64,000 bases of DNA from Takakia lepidozioides (lineage: Eukaryota > Streptophyta > Takakiopsida > Takakiales > Takakiaceae), in contig CM060734.1 in NCBI GenBank assembly GCA_030704615.1, forward strand, positions 1,176,001-1,240,000, in the 5' to 3' direction. Positions 23,320 through 33,737 of the stretch are shown piece after piece. The notes under the pieces are model-generated. The model did not search any database. It was not told where the DNA came from and saw only the letters and a program-made list of their open reading frames with translations. Position numbers and translations under genes: made by a program. Numbering within the stretch: position 1 is the first letter of the stretch; each line of letters opens with the position of its first letter.

Positions 23320-23490
23320 TGCAATGGATGGAAATTCGGCGCTGGTTTTCCATCCGAGGGAGGTCCGACTAATCTTGCGGATGGAAATTCGGCGCCGGTT
23401 TTCCATCCGGGGGTGCTCCGAGTTACCTACAGGATGGAAATTCGGCGCCGATTTTCCATTGGATATAACTTCTGCACCATTTTTCCATCC
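23320..23490. repeat. Second short array of the GGCGC palindrome
   Basis: GGATGGAAATTCGGCGC recurs at about 23327, 23380 and 23433 with roughly 53 bp spacing. It is the same palindrome in the opposite orientation to the 96 bp array. Confidence 0.75.
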
Positions 23491-23744
23491 AGAGCGGCGT
23501 GGATAGTGACATCTCGAGCGGATCGAGGGCCAGGTGGCGGGGGCGAGCTCCATACCTATGACATTGAAGGGCGCCGGCCAGCATTCATTGTCCATAGCCG
23601 TTGGTTTTGAACCGGTGTAGTGGGCACGGATTCCACGCTGCCTTCTCGGATACGCATCGAACCCCTGACGTGACGGGTGGATGAAGTCCCGCTCAAGGGC
23701 TGTACGCATGCATTCTGTGGGAGAGTTACCTGTTAGTCGGACTT

Positions 23745-26700
23745 ATGCCGCGTGGAGGAGGTCGTGGCTCTCGTGAGATGAACCCCACTTCCAGACTGCG
23801 GCGCAAACTCAAACCTTTGTACTACGGAACGCGTCCAACGTCTCGCATGGCCAAGTTGAAACTCAAGCAGGAGATCCCCTTGTCTTGCTCACAGCCGGCG
23901 CCAACTGAAGCGGAGCATTCTCAGGCGAGCCCCAGCTTCCTCCTCTCTCTCTATCATGTGCGGTCGTCTGATTGGCTTTGTTCTGTTTGTTTTAGCATCC
24001 TTGTGAATGTCCTTCTTCATGTGCTTTTTCGCCTTTAATTGGTTTTGCTCTCATGGTTGTTCCATGCCACTCCCTACTCTGCCTCTCACGACTGTCTCGT
24101 TTTTGGGCCGTGGTGGCGCTCCCGTTGGGGATGACAGAGTGAAGACCAGCTCGACACGGTGGTGATATCGTCGACCGCTCCGACTCCTCGAGCACTCACT
24201 CCAAAAGCGGCTACTCATCGAGCGCATTCCGACAGTCATCGGCAGCAGTCTGCGGACCACGTGCTTCGCATATTCGGGGAGCCAAAGCGGGGCGGGAGGG
24301 CTCACAGGAAGTAGCTCCTTTTGTTGGTGGACGGGAGGCCCTGGGATGGGAGTACGCCCGAGTAGGCATTCGGGAGGTTGGTGCAGCCGGCATGGCAGGT
24401 GCAGGGCGTCGCATGATGACAGCAGATCCACCAATGCAGGAAGCTGATGCACATGCAGGAGGGCCCGCCCACGCAAAGAGGCAGAAGAAAGCCAAGCACA
24501 TGCAATCCCCGGCGAGAGAGCCATCACAGGCTGCCGAGGGGGGTCTGAACAGAACACCCACCAAGGCGCGTGAGAGTGTCAGTTCCCCGCAATCAAAGGT
24601 GGTCGTCCTGGTGGCCTCCCCTGCTGCTACGCCTAGTAAGAAACAGAAGGCCCGTGAGAGGGCAAAAGAACAGGCGAGAGAGAAGGCCACTGAAGAGGCC
24701 AGGGAACTGGAAATGACAGATGCCCATGTAAGCGAGGGAGGCACTGAAACGGTGGATCCCTCTAAGACAGCAGAAACAGGCAGTAAGACACCGGCTGCAT
24801 CCTTGCCGGTTACACCATCGCGGGTGGGAGCAGCCCCCGCAATTACCCATATGGTGGAGACTGGGGGAGGGGATAGAACACCACATAGACCACGGAATGT
24901 GGGAGGTGGAGGTGAAGACGCAGTAGAGACAGGGAGAGGGCACGAGGTGCTTCAGGCGGTGATTGTCAACGTTGAGGACGATGAGAGGGACCTTTTTGAC
25001 CAGGATGACATCCTCCCGGAGATCCCCAGGCCCCAAACCCGGAGCATACAGGCTGGATGGTGGGCTGCCGGAGAACCCCCCTGCAGCAGACGTCATGTCG
25101 GAGGCGGATATGAAGTTGGCTGCTGCAAAGATGTCGGAGGCAACCCACAACAACATTGGCAGGGTCCTGGGGGGCATGGTGTACTTGGCAAAGCTTCGGA
25201 TTCCTCTCTGCCGCTTGGTATCATTGCAAGTGGTCAGACCTGCCCTCCCAGGTGATATCGACAAGCTGAAATTCTCTTTCTGGGAGGGATATCGAATGGG
25301 GTCTGCCGCGTTTTATGTCTCCATTGAGAACGACCACGGAGCTTCTCATGGCCACACTTCCAATGAGGTGGACAAATGGGGTCCCCATTGGCAAAGGCAA
25401 AATGAGGAGTTTGAGAGATTGATTGCTACTGATCCTCTTTTCCACCACTTGTCCGGGAAGATGTTTCTCAAAGCTGCTATGACAGACATCAACTCGTAAG
25501 TTACAATGCCTCTTGCTCTGGAACTTTGAATTTGAAACACTCATTTCATTGCCAATCGTCATATTTGTTGCAAATTCTCATTTCAGTGAAATGTGGCATT
25601 GCAGGGTGACTGAGAATGCCTTCATTGCCACCAACTTGTCCCACATGCTCTTCCAAGTGAAGGATGTTGGGAAGTAAGGGGTGCAAGAGTTTGCCAATTC
25701 GCTCAGTGCCGACCTACTGCGCAAGTCGGAGGCAAAGGCAGACATAACGTGGTATAGGCTGAGCATGGACACCATGGTGGACTACATATTTCAGGTACAC
25801 CGCCCAACTCTTTTGTTGACGTAATCAGTCTTTGCTCCCCCAATAGAAGGAAAAGTGTGGACCTGGATTTCTAATCTTATGTGCGCATTGAACAGGATTT
25901 GGCACATGCGCGGAGGTTCTACATGGAGTCAGAGGAGAGGAAACTAACCCTCCCGACACTGGAATCGTATCTGAAAGCTGCGGAGGCGAAGGCTCGCGTC
26001 AAGTACAAGTCGCGGATGGTGAAATACGTGGCCATTGCTGATCCCGCCCTTGGTGCCGACTTTCTGGTGGAGGTGGGGAAGCACTACTCCCGCGCTCTTA
26101 AGCCCACGATGACACTGGAGAAGCTGCATCGTCTAGCCACAGCCTGTGTGGATGCAACAGAGAAGGTTACACATTCTTAACCAAATGGCAACAATTCGTT
26201 TTCGTGGTGCCTTTCGCTTACTAATATGCACGCTGGTTGGACAGACCCGGTGGCTCCAAATCTGGACTGGGTCCCAGAGTACAAGGGACATGTGGAGCTT
26301 CCCAAAACCCGACAAACTGTCCGACCCCATATTCGACATGTGGATGAACCGCATGACATGGTGGTTTCAGGTACTTTCCCACGCTTCATTTGGCGCTTCT
26401 ACTCTTGTATCGGGTGGATTTCTTATATTTCTTGGGGAATGCGGTCTGATGGAGAATCTCCGCAGGTGACGACGAATGCGCAAGAGCAGCTTGACACCCA
26501 AGCACATTAGTTCAAGCTGGAGATTGCAGGAGAAGCAGAGAGCCTACGCAACTATGTGACGAGGTACTTTCTACTCTACAAAACTGACCTGTTCTTTCGA
26601 GAGATACCGCATGCCCGCCGGAGCCACGAGTTCACAGACCAGCCGAACGCGGACAAAGCGGCAATGCGCCTTCTGTACAGGTAAATATGGGGTGCTCCTC

Positions 26701-27773
26701 TTTGATCTGTGGCCATTGTAGTCCCTAGAGTTTGTGGATGTAAAACGGCTTGTGCGGGGTATGCTCGCCCTCGGGAAAAATGGCGCCGAATTACCACTTC
26801 CATTGCCCGTCACCCTGGGAGCCTAGACCAGCGGGCCCACCCCGCATGGAAATTTGGCGCCATTTTTGCAGTTTCTTGATGAAACATCAACCTCATTCCC
26901 GGGACCTGATTCTCTGTGGGTTTCTTGAATGCAGGTATTGCAAGTTCTCCCTGTTGGAGAAAGGTCATCTGTCCTTCGAGCCGCCATTCTTCCTCGCATT
27001 GAGGAACCCTGGCGCTAACTCTATGTACACTGACGATATCGTGAAGGAGTGGCATCTGGAGCGTTTGCGCGACTGTCCATGGTATGTGGACCTTCCGCCC
27101 GGAGGGCTCGACTCCTCCGAATTTCAGTTGAAGCTAGATGCTGAGGCCCGCCGAAACCGGGCTCCGCTGCCTCCGCTGGGTCCAAAGGAGGCGAAACCGC
27201 TTGCCAAGTCCAGGAAAGCGGCAGAGCTTGCTCAGGCAGGTATTCAGGAGAAGTTGAATGACAAGAAAAAAGGGTTGAAGAAAAGGACATGGAAACAGGG
27301 GACTGCAAGTACCCCCCAAAAAACAGAAAACCAGCGGGGCATGAGAGGAGGCGTAGGAGGGGCCCGAAGGGAGTGACTCCGACGACGACTTTGTGCAATG
27401 TCGTGCGACTGCTGCTGCTGCTGCTGCTGCTACCAAGTCACCAGTTGTCCGGGTTCCCAAGTCAGTTTGGATTGGGACTGGCTCTGCCAAGAAGTTGGCA
27501 TTTGAGGACGAGCCTACATGGCGGTATTCGGCGGTGACGTTCCCCCACAGGCCAAAGTTAGAACCCCCAACAATCATCCAATGTGTCAATGAGAGCTTCC
27601 TTGACGCTCTGGCTGCCAGGGCGAAGAAGGTGGCACACAACAAGTCTCTGGAGGAGCTGAAGGGGAAAGCGAAGAAGAGGGCTGCCGCTATAGAGCCTAA
27701 AGACACCCCTGGTTTGGAAGCCATGATGGAATTATTCACGGCTGTGAGCACGGATTGTAAGAGCACTCGAAGG

Positions 27774-27806
<33 letters not shown>

Positions 27807-29240
27807 TGAGGTGGAGAGTGAGCCTGTGATATGATTCTCCTCGATATTCCAGATGGGAGCTGCTCGAGGGCCTGGATGGTGTGCCCACCTAGAACAAGTT
27901 TAGTGAGGACTACTGGAGAGCCGGGTCTGGGCTGATGCTCCTGGATGACGGTGGATGTATGGTGGTCCTTGCCACAAGAGGGAAGACCATAGAGAATGTT
28001 GTGGCAAGGTGGACACCGAAAAGTGCCACCCCGGTTCTGCATCAATATGCAGGGGTTGCGAACAGAGGGCCAGAGTGGAAGTTATTAATCTATTGCCTTC
28101 ACTTCATATCGTGGTGTATCTAAACTAGACCTTGGAGTTGATCCCTCTTTTGTTGGATGTGCAGACATTGGTGTTTGAGGCATATTGTTTTGTGAAGAGA
28201 GGGTCTACGTTCAAATTCCGCAATGACAGTCGTCTTGTTGATGCCACTATGGACCCTGTTACCTACGATGTCCTCTACAACTATGTGCCCCACTCCAGTA
28301 TGCCGAAGGACATAAAGACAGGCAAACCGTGGCGGTACAGCCGAACCCGGAGCCCTGCTTTCATCCAAACCCGCATGGAGACGTGCTCTGATGTCCAAGG
28401 GCGGATTCTTGACCTCACATGCGGCACGGGTAAGCCTTCACGTGCACAGTATATCCCTTGTCCCGATTGCAATTGCATGCCGCATGCTACTAACTGCCCG
28501 CTTTGTCCCTCAGGTGCTTCAATGTGGGCTGGGACATTGTCCGACAGGCATGTCTTCGCCTTCGAGCCAGATACTGCCCTCCACAACTTGGAACTAGCAG
28601 CAGCTGAACGTCTGCCGAATGTGGAAGAGGCATCCTCGGAGGATGAGGAAGAATCCGAGAGGGAGCAGGGGGAGGTACAAGTTGGGATCAAGGCAGAAGA
28701 GCCCCCGGTTTACGAGTGAGTGGTCGCATTGTAAGTTGCCTCCTGATTTCGTGAGGCACCTCCCTTCGCTCTCTTATTTCATTGGCCGACCCTTTCTGCT
28801 TCTGCTGGTATTGACGGTCTTGAAGTGGATTTGTTCTTACTGCAGGATGCCAAGTACTACAGGAGGGACGTCTATACCGCAGTTCATGGGCAGGAGGAAC
28901 ATGTCTTTTTTTGCTAGGGGGGATTTCATGCCGAGTCCAGAAAGGGACTACATCCTTCCTACTTATGCTGCCCGGCTTGCTTCGGTGTCCATTAGGAGGT
29001 CTTCCGAACCTAGTCGTGTACAGCAGATTTTAGACGAGGCAAGCCTCAAGAAAATGAAGATGAGGGAGGAGGCAGTAGCTATTAGAGCCCTTCAGGCTTG
29101 TAGATTTGTCTTGGATTCTGCTGAGGATAGTGGGAGAGAAGAGGCAGAAGATTCCCAGGAGGTGAGGTGGACAGTCCCCCAAGGAGAGGACGGTATTTTT
29201 GAGAGGCATAGTGGAACTGATGCATCTCAGAGGGGATGAG
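23745..29240 (+). pseudogene. MULE passenger gene with methyltransferase-like motif, intron-rich
   Basis: Exons supported by GT-AG borders and open frames: about 24170-25495, 25605-25794, 25896-26165, 26245-26370, 26466-26680, 26935-about 27370, about 27397-27800, about 27850-28085, 28165-28429, 28514-28714, 28846-29240. A first exon may start at ATG 23745. The N-terminal part is Ala/Glu/Lys-rich and low complexity. Later come CPWYVDLPPGG (27070) and LMLLDDGGCMVVLATRG (27935). RSPAFIQTRM is followed by GRILDLTCGTG, which after an intron continues ASMWAG..SDRHVFAFEPD. This order resembles the SAM-binding motif I of beta-class N4/N6 DNA methyltransferases, but a DPPY motif is not seen. A frameshift near 25045 and stops at 25676 and 27891 suggest decay. 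Function unproven. Confidence 0.5.
27774..27804 (+). repeat. Poly-G tract
   Basis: About 31 consecutive G at the end of a passenger-gene exon. A (CTG)n run lies at about 27410-27430. The long G run may be an assembly-sensitive site. Confidence 0.8.
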
Positions 29241-29478
29241 GGAGATGAGGAGGAAGGTGGGGCAAGTTCCTCGGAGGGTGTAGGAAAGTAGTGCCCATTC
29301 CGGCTATGACAGTTAGGACACACTTGTATAGATGTGGCTTGCCACAAAATTGGCAATAAAATGTTGCATTTCATTGCTATGACGAGTCCAGCTTCAAATG
29401 ACCTTATTTCCGTGCCTCCTAACCCTATTTCCGTGGACACACAATTGTTCGCTCATGTTTTTTTTTTTTTTTTTTTTC

Positions 29479-29509
29479 CCGCTCATGTTCATGCCGCTCA
29501 TGAAATAGC
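29479..29509 (-). repeat. Right terminal inverted repeat of the MULE
   Basis: The complement starts GCTATTTCATGAGCGGCATG and matches the left end at 17175. A poly-T run (about 29459-29477) lies just inside it. Confidence 0.75.
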
Positions 29510-29517
29510 AGCCCCCC

Positions 29518-29908
29518 ATTTGATGGGGTGCAATGGCCAACACACCTGATAGTGGATAGCATCATGGACACGGAGAGATAGTCTCAATGTGTGAGACACA
29601 ATGACCGGTCAAGGGTCAACAAGGTGGGTCACCCACAAGTAGCATTGCCTACACTGCTCAGCTTTCCAGGATCTCATGCTTTCTGGGATGTTGGACCTGG
29701 CCTCCTGTAGGATGCTAAGTTGCAACAGTTAGTGGAGCCCAATGTCGACGAGCGTGAGCGGGCGATGGGTTTTGCCACGGTGGTGCCATCTCTTTCTGAG
29801 GCATCACGTCGTCAGGTGTTGGGGCAAGCAATGGATCTCAATTGCTTGACATGGATTATCAGCTTGGCTATGGCTGAGCAGCGTAGAGTGCGAAGTACAC
29901 TTCATTGA
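29518..29908 (+). pseudogene. DNMT3-like methyltransferase, C-terminal half (element C)
   Basis: Begins with the second target copy ATTTGATGG (29518-29526). Joined to 17168 the codons stay in frame (TTT GAT GG). It reads ALPTLLSFPGSHAFWDVGP, then QQLVEPNVDERERAMGF (motif IX, substrate-recognition side). Next comes RRQVLGQAMDLNCLTWII, in the place of motif X of C5 methyltransferases. Stops at 29579 and 29708 interrupt it. With the N-terminal half this gives a near-complete motif set lacking only the catalytic Pro-Cys. Confidence 0.8.
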
Positions 29909-30231
29909 TGGTCTCTCTGCCTACCGAGACGGTACAGGCAGCGAGTGGGGGCGAGCAAAATGAGGACCACGGGGTGCAGGCATCCATGGCACACGTGGGA
30001 GGTGCTCGAGGTTCAGAGGGAGTTGGCAGCCAAGGCGGCGGTGATGGATGAGGTTGGGGATTTTTCTCGGGTTGCGGAAGTCCTCAAGGAAGGGATGATA
30101 GGGCAGGATGAGGCCTTGTAACTGACAGAGCAGGCAGGGAGTCCTACTCAAGAGGTTGCAGCATAGTAACCACGGGACGCGTCTTCTACCTCTAAGTCTG
30201 CTGGACTTAAGGTTGCAGTCACGGAGGACAA
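29909..30231 (+). pseudogene. Element C linker between DNMT and reverse transcriptase
   Basis: Coding-like but broken by several stops (30118, 30166). It contains EVQRELAAKAAVMDEVGDF and leads toward the RT N-terminal region. No domain recognised. Confidence 0.4.
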
Positions 30232-30573
30232 TTGGAAGTCGGATGTTGGACCCATAGTCACCGGAGGAGAGAAACGATGTATATGGCGATTCTTGAGGCT
30301 TACAAGAATTGTTTTGCCTTCAGTTTGAAGGACTTGGGAGCACTGAAGGGTCAGAAAATTCGCATTGAGTTGGCCACTGACATGTCAATCTTTCGGAGAC
30401 CCTATAGATATAGTGACATGCAAAGGTCCTTGATTCAAATGAGGACTTAGGACCTTTGGGAGGCTGGTTTGGTGGAGCTATTTGGTGGAGAGTATGCTTC
30501 AGCCACAGTGATGCCAGCCAAGAAGGATGTCTATGGCAATTGGACGGAGAGACGTATGTGCGGGGATTACCGG
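30232..30573 (+). pseudogene. Reverse transcriptase, N-terminal part (element C)
   Basis: Reads ILEAYKNCFAFSLKDLGALK, then FRRPYRYSDMQRSLI, a stop at 30448, DLWEAGLVELFGGEYASATV and MPAKKDVYGNW. In a shifted frame it ends at RRMCGDYRPVN (the R-x-C-x-DYR fingers block). It is cut at 30573 by insertion of element A-prime, and the next RT codons appear at 35112. Confidence 0.8.
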
Positions 30574-31275
30574 TGTCACGGCCCTTTGCCTTGAGGGCAA
30601 GGGGTCGGGACACAAGAGGGGCTGCCCCTGTGGTGGGGGCAGTGGCAACAATAGATGCGGGGGCTGAAGCACCCTCGAGTGCCCAAGGCACTCGAGGAGG
30701 CGGAGGCGCTCACTAGGTGGAGCCCCGCACACCGGGTTGCGGTGAGGGTGGCTCCACAAGGGGGTGGCGGTAGCTTAGTGGGACATAGTGGGGGTGACAT
30801 AGGACTCACCATGGGGCGGAGACCTTGTGGTGGGAGTCGTGGGGGGTCTTGGGACTCATCACGGACCAATGGGGCCGTGGTGGGTGGGCCAAGACTCACC
30901 GCGACTCATCACCGGGAATCGAGGGTCTTCGTGGTGGTTCGCCATAAAATGGCATGAGTCACAGAAGTATATATAGGGAGTAGTAACCCCGAGAACGGTG
31001 CAAGCCCGTTGGTGACCAAAAACTAGTGAGTAAGCGAGCGAGCCGGAAAGCGACCAAAGAGTGGGGAGCTATTCCGGACTGCCATCTACCAAAGGGAATT
31101 TCCAGTAGGCCCAAATTGGTGGAGGGTCTGTTGGGGGAGAGAAGGGGGACCGTTATGTCCCGGTGAGCAGCCGAAGCTCCGAGTTGGCCCGGCGGCCAGG
31201 TAGGGAGTTAGGCGTGCGCATCAAAGCGAGTAACTATGATTTGAAGGGGAGCTTACCGAAGTGAGATGCGCGACA
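30574..31275 (+). repeat. 5' LTR of element A-prime
   Basis: 702 bp, TGTCACGGCCCTTTGCC to GCGCGACA. A TATATATA box lies near 30968. It is closely related to 8924-9636 and 35755-36475. Confidence 0.9.
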
Positions 31276-31277
31276 CT

Positions 31278-31289
31278 TGGTATCAGAGC
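31278..31289 (+). promoter_or_regulatory. tRNA-Met primer-binding site of A-prime
   Basis: TGGTATCAGAGC, the usual complement of the initiator tRNA-Met 3' end, two bases after the LTR end. Confidence 0.9.
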
Positions 31290-31331
31290 TTAGAGTTCAG
31301 TACGCGATCGTCCTTGGGATTGGCCTCATCA

Positions 31332-32817
31332 TGGGGTCGGGCAAGCCAAAACAAAAGCGGAACGGCCCGAAAGATGATGATCCTGGTGAGCCCGATGGGG
31401 GCGACGTGTCACTGAAGCGGCCATTTAAGGAAGCGATGCATGCTTTTGGAATCGAGGCTGCTCAAGAACGGAGGAATCTGAGGAGTCGGAGCCTGAGGAA
31501 ATCCTGAAAGCTCCGACAGACCAACAGATGCCTCCCATGCCAGCAGCCTTTTGGGAAGGGTTGCTGGCGCAGTTTGGCGGGACGTTGAAAGTCGTGTTGA
31601 AGGTGGCTAATGCCACTTCCACTAAGGCAAAAATTAAGATGAAGCCTAAGGAACCCGACACCTTCGAGGGCGTCCGAAATCGGAAGGCAGTCAACACCTG
31701 GTTCTTGGAGCTAGAGCAGTACTTCCGGGCGGCCAAGTTGAGTGACGAGGATCGGGTGGAAGTGGCTCCCACCTATTTGAGGGGATATGCTCAACAATGG
31801 TGGTAGAAACGCCTTCACGACCAAGGTCCAAACCCAGAAACCTTGAACTGGAATGGGTTCAAGGAATTTATGAAAAGACAGTTTGTTCCCCTCAACGCGT
31901 CCTGGCTCGCCCGGGACAAGATGAGGAATTTGAAGCAAACGGATGACATTCGGGGATATGTTCAGGCTTTCAATGTGCTATTGCTCGAAGTCGCGGATAT
32001 GGCGGAACCAGAAATGGTCTTCAACTTTGTGGCGGGACAAGCCCCATGGGCCAGGCGGAAGTTGGAGGAGAAGCCACCTAAGACCTTGAACGAGGCAATT
32101 GAAAGGGTTGAATGTTTCTCGGATGTCCCTAGGGGCGAAAGACAAGGTCGTATGGAGCTGAACCACAAGAAGACCCGGCGGGAGGGTGACTCATTTCGAC
32201 CGGAAAAAAAGTGGGATACGCCACGCGGCGACAATGGCACGTGGAAATCGAATGGAGGTCCTTCTCACGCCAACACGGCACCCGGTGCTCCGAAAGGAAA
32301 AGCAGGTGCGGCGGCTTATGGTGGACAAAAGGCGACCTTCGATGGAGTGTGCTTTAATTGCAGGGAGCCCGGGCACATGGCTAAGAAGTGTGCAAAACCC
32401 CGACAATTGAACATGACTCGAGCGACCACAGAGCTGTCGGAAGATTCCATCAGCCGCTTGGTGGAAGCGGTGGTCGCCAAGACTTGCAAGGTAGGCAACT
32501 ACTCTTGTGAGTTGTATCAGGAAACAGGCGCCCTGCGTAAAGGGAGTCAATTATTGTTCGTGAGTGGGATAATTTCTGGAACTAACGTGTCGTTGTTGGT
32601 GGACACAGGAGCGTCGCACTCCTTCATGACACCGGCAACGGCACGGAAGCTGGGACTCCCGACAAGTGATGTGGGGGCCTCTATTGAGCTGCCAAAGGAG
32701 AACCACAATTGGCGACGAGGTTGGCGTTCGATGTTCCTCTTCAACTGGGGAGTTGGGAAGGGCGTGAGAACTTCACCATTTGCGAGATCGATGGAGTGGA
32801 TCTCATTTTGGGGATGA
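31332..32817 (+). pseudogene. gag and protease of A-prime
   Basis: Starts MGSGKPKQKRNGPKDDD. A frameshift near 31465 and a TAG at 31804 (Gln in element A) break it. The gag domain is clear (FKEFMKRQFVPLNASWLARD, KPPKTLNEAIERVECF). The knuckle CFNCREPGHMAKKC follows at 32349. The aspartic protease begins with LLVDTGASHSFMTPATARKL at about 32593, and its flap half continues in a shifted frame (VDLILGMTFLSKSGAVIDGR, 32796). Gag packages RNA; the protease matures the polyprotein. Confidence 0.88.
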
Positions 32818-33556
32818 CCTTTTTGAGCAAATCCGGAGCGGTCATAGATGGCCGCAAAAAAGTAGTCACGCTACTGTGTGGGAATGGTGGCAAAGTTTTA
32901 CGAGTGTCGGAAACGCCCAACCCCGTAGGAGGGCGAATAAACCTTCTGTCAGCAAGGGAGTGGGCCGTGGAGGAGTCACACGAACCCCAGTTTTTGCTTT
33001 ATGTAAGACAAGTGAAGGGAGAAGGCGATGGGGAGCCGAGCCCAGATTGGATCAAGGGGATTTTGGAGAAATACCAGGATGTGATGCCGAAGGATTTACC
33101 AAGCGGTTTGCCACCGCGAAGGGGAGTTGACCACAAGATTGAGGTGATACCGGGATCGGAGCCGCCTGCCAAGGCGCCCTAACGGTTGAGCCACAGATAG
33201 TTGGTCGAGCTGAAGACTCAGCTCAAGGATCTAATGTCAAAGGGGTATATCCGGCCGAGTAAGTCACCTTACGGAGCCCCGGTGCTATTCGCAGACAAGA
33301 AGAATGGGACGCTATGGATGTGTGTCGATTACAGGGCCGTGAATAAGGTGACTATCAAGAACTGGTACCCTTTGCCAAGGATCGACGACCTCTTTGATCG
33401 GTTGGCAAGAGCAAAGTATTTCAGCCGGATCGATTTGCGCTCCGGGTATCATCAGATCCGAGTGGCGGAAGGAGATGAGGAGAAGACCGCGTGTAGGACA
33501 AGATATGGTTTGTATGAGTTCTTGGTGATGCCTTTTGGGCTCACCAACGCACCCGC
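32796..33556 (+). pseudogene. Protease end and RT fingers/palm of A-prime
   Basis: After the protease comes the linker KDLPSGLPPRRGVDHKIEV, a stop at 33181, then [55 protein letters not shown] and [13 protein letters not shown]. The next RT block (YIDD) is not read forward because the following 180 bp is inverted. Confidence 0.88.
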
Positions 33557-33737
33557 CCGAATTCGCACTTTGAAGCTTTGGCATACAGCTTCCCTTCCCG
33601 CAATTTCTGGAACACCCTTTTGAGGTGCTCCTGGTGCTCTTCCTTTGTTTTCGAGTACACCAGTATGTCGTCGATGTATATGATCACAAAATCTTCCAAC
33701 CACTCCTGGAAAAGGCTATTCATTAGCGTGCTAAAAA
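33557..33737 (-). other. Inverted RT segment carrying the YIDD box
   Basis: Read on the minus strand it encodes [20 protein letters not shown], then IDDILVYSK and CEFG. That is exactly the RT block expected right after NAPA at 33556. Forward coding resumes at about 33738 with [10 protein letters not shown], so roughly the RT thumb and first part of RNase H are missing. This is an internal inversion plus deletion. Confidence 0.85.

Larger units (their letters stand above)
17169..29517. mobile_element. Giant Mutator-like element (MULE), 12.3 kb
   Basis: Bounded by 9 bp direct repeats ATTTGATGG. The inverted ends share GCTATTTCA followed by CTCATG/GAGCGG-rich sequence (17175-17205 and 29479-29509). 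Inside are a minus-strand transposase with a SWIM zinc finger (17895-22185), tandem near-palindromic repeats (22470-23490) and a plus-strand intron-rich passenger gene (23745-29240). It lies inside the DNMT part of element C, so it is younger than C. Confidence 0.85.

Noticed and set aside
24051-25264. Minus-strand open frames across the passenger gene start
   Set aside because: Cys/Ser/Pro-rich complement of a low-complexity Ala/Glu/Arg region. The plus strand has consistent exon borders and a paralogue.
27393-27809. Trinucleotide and poly-G runs as a separate functional repeat
   Set aside because: They lie inside passenger-gene exons. Poly-A/poly-G runs of this kind are common and may partly be sequencing artefacts.
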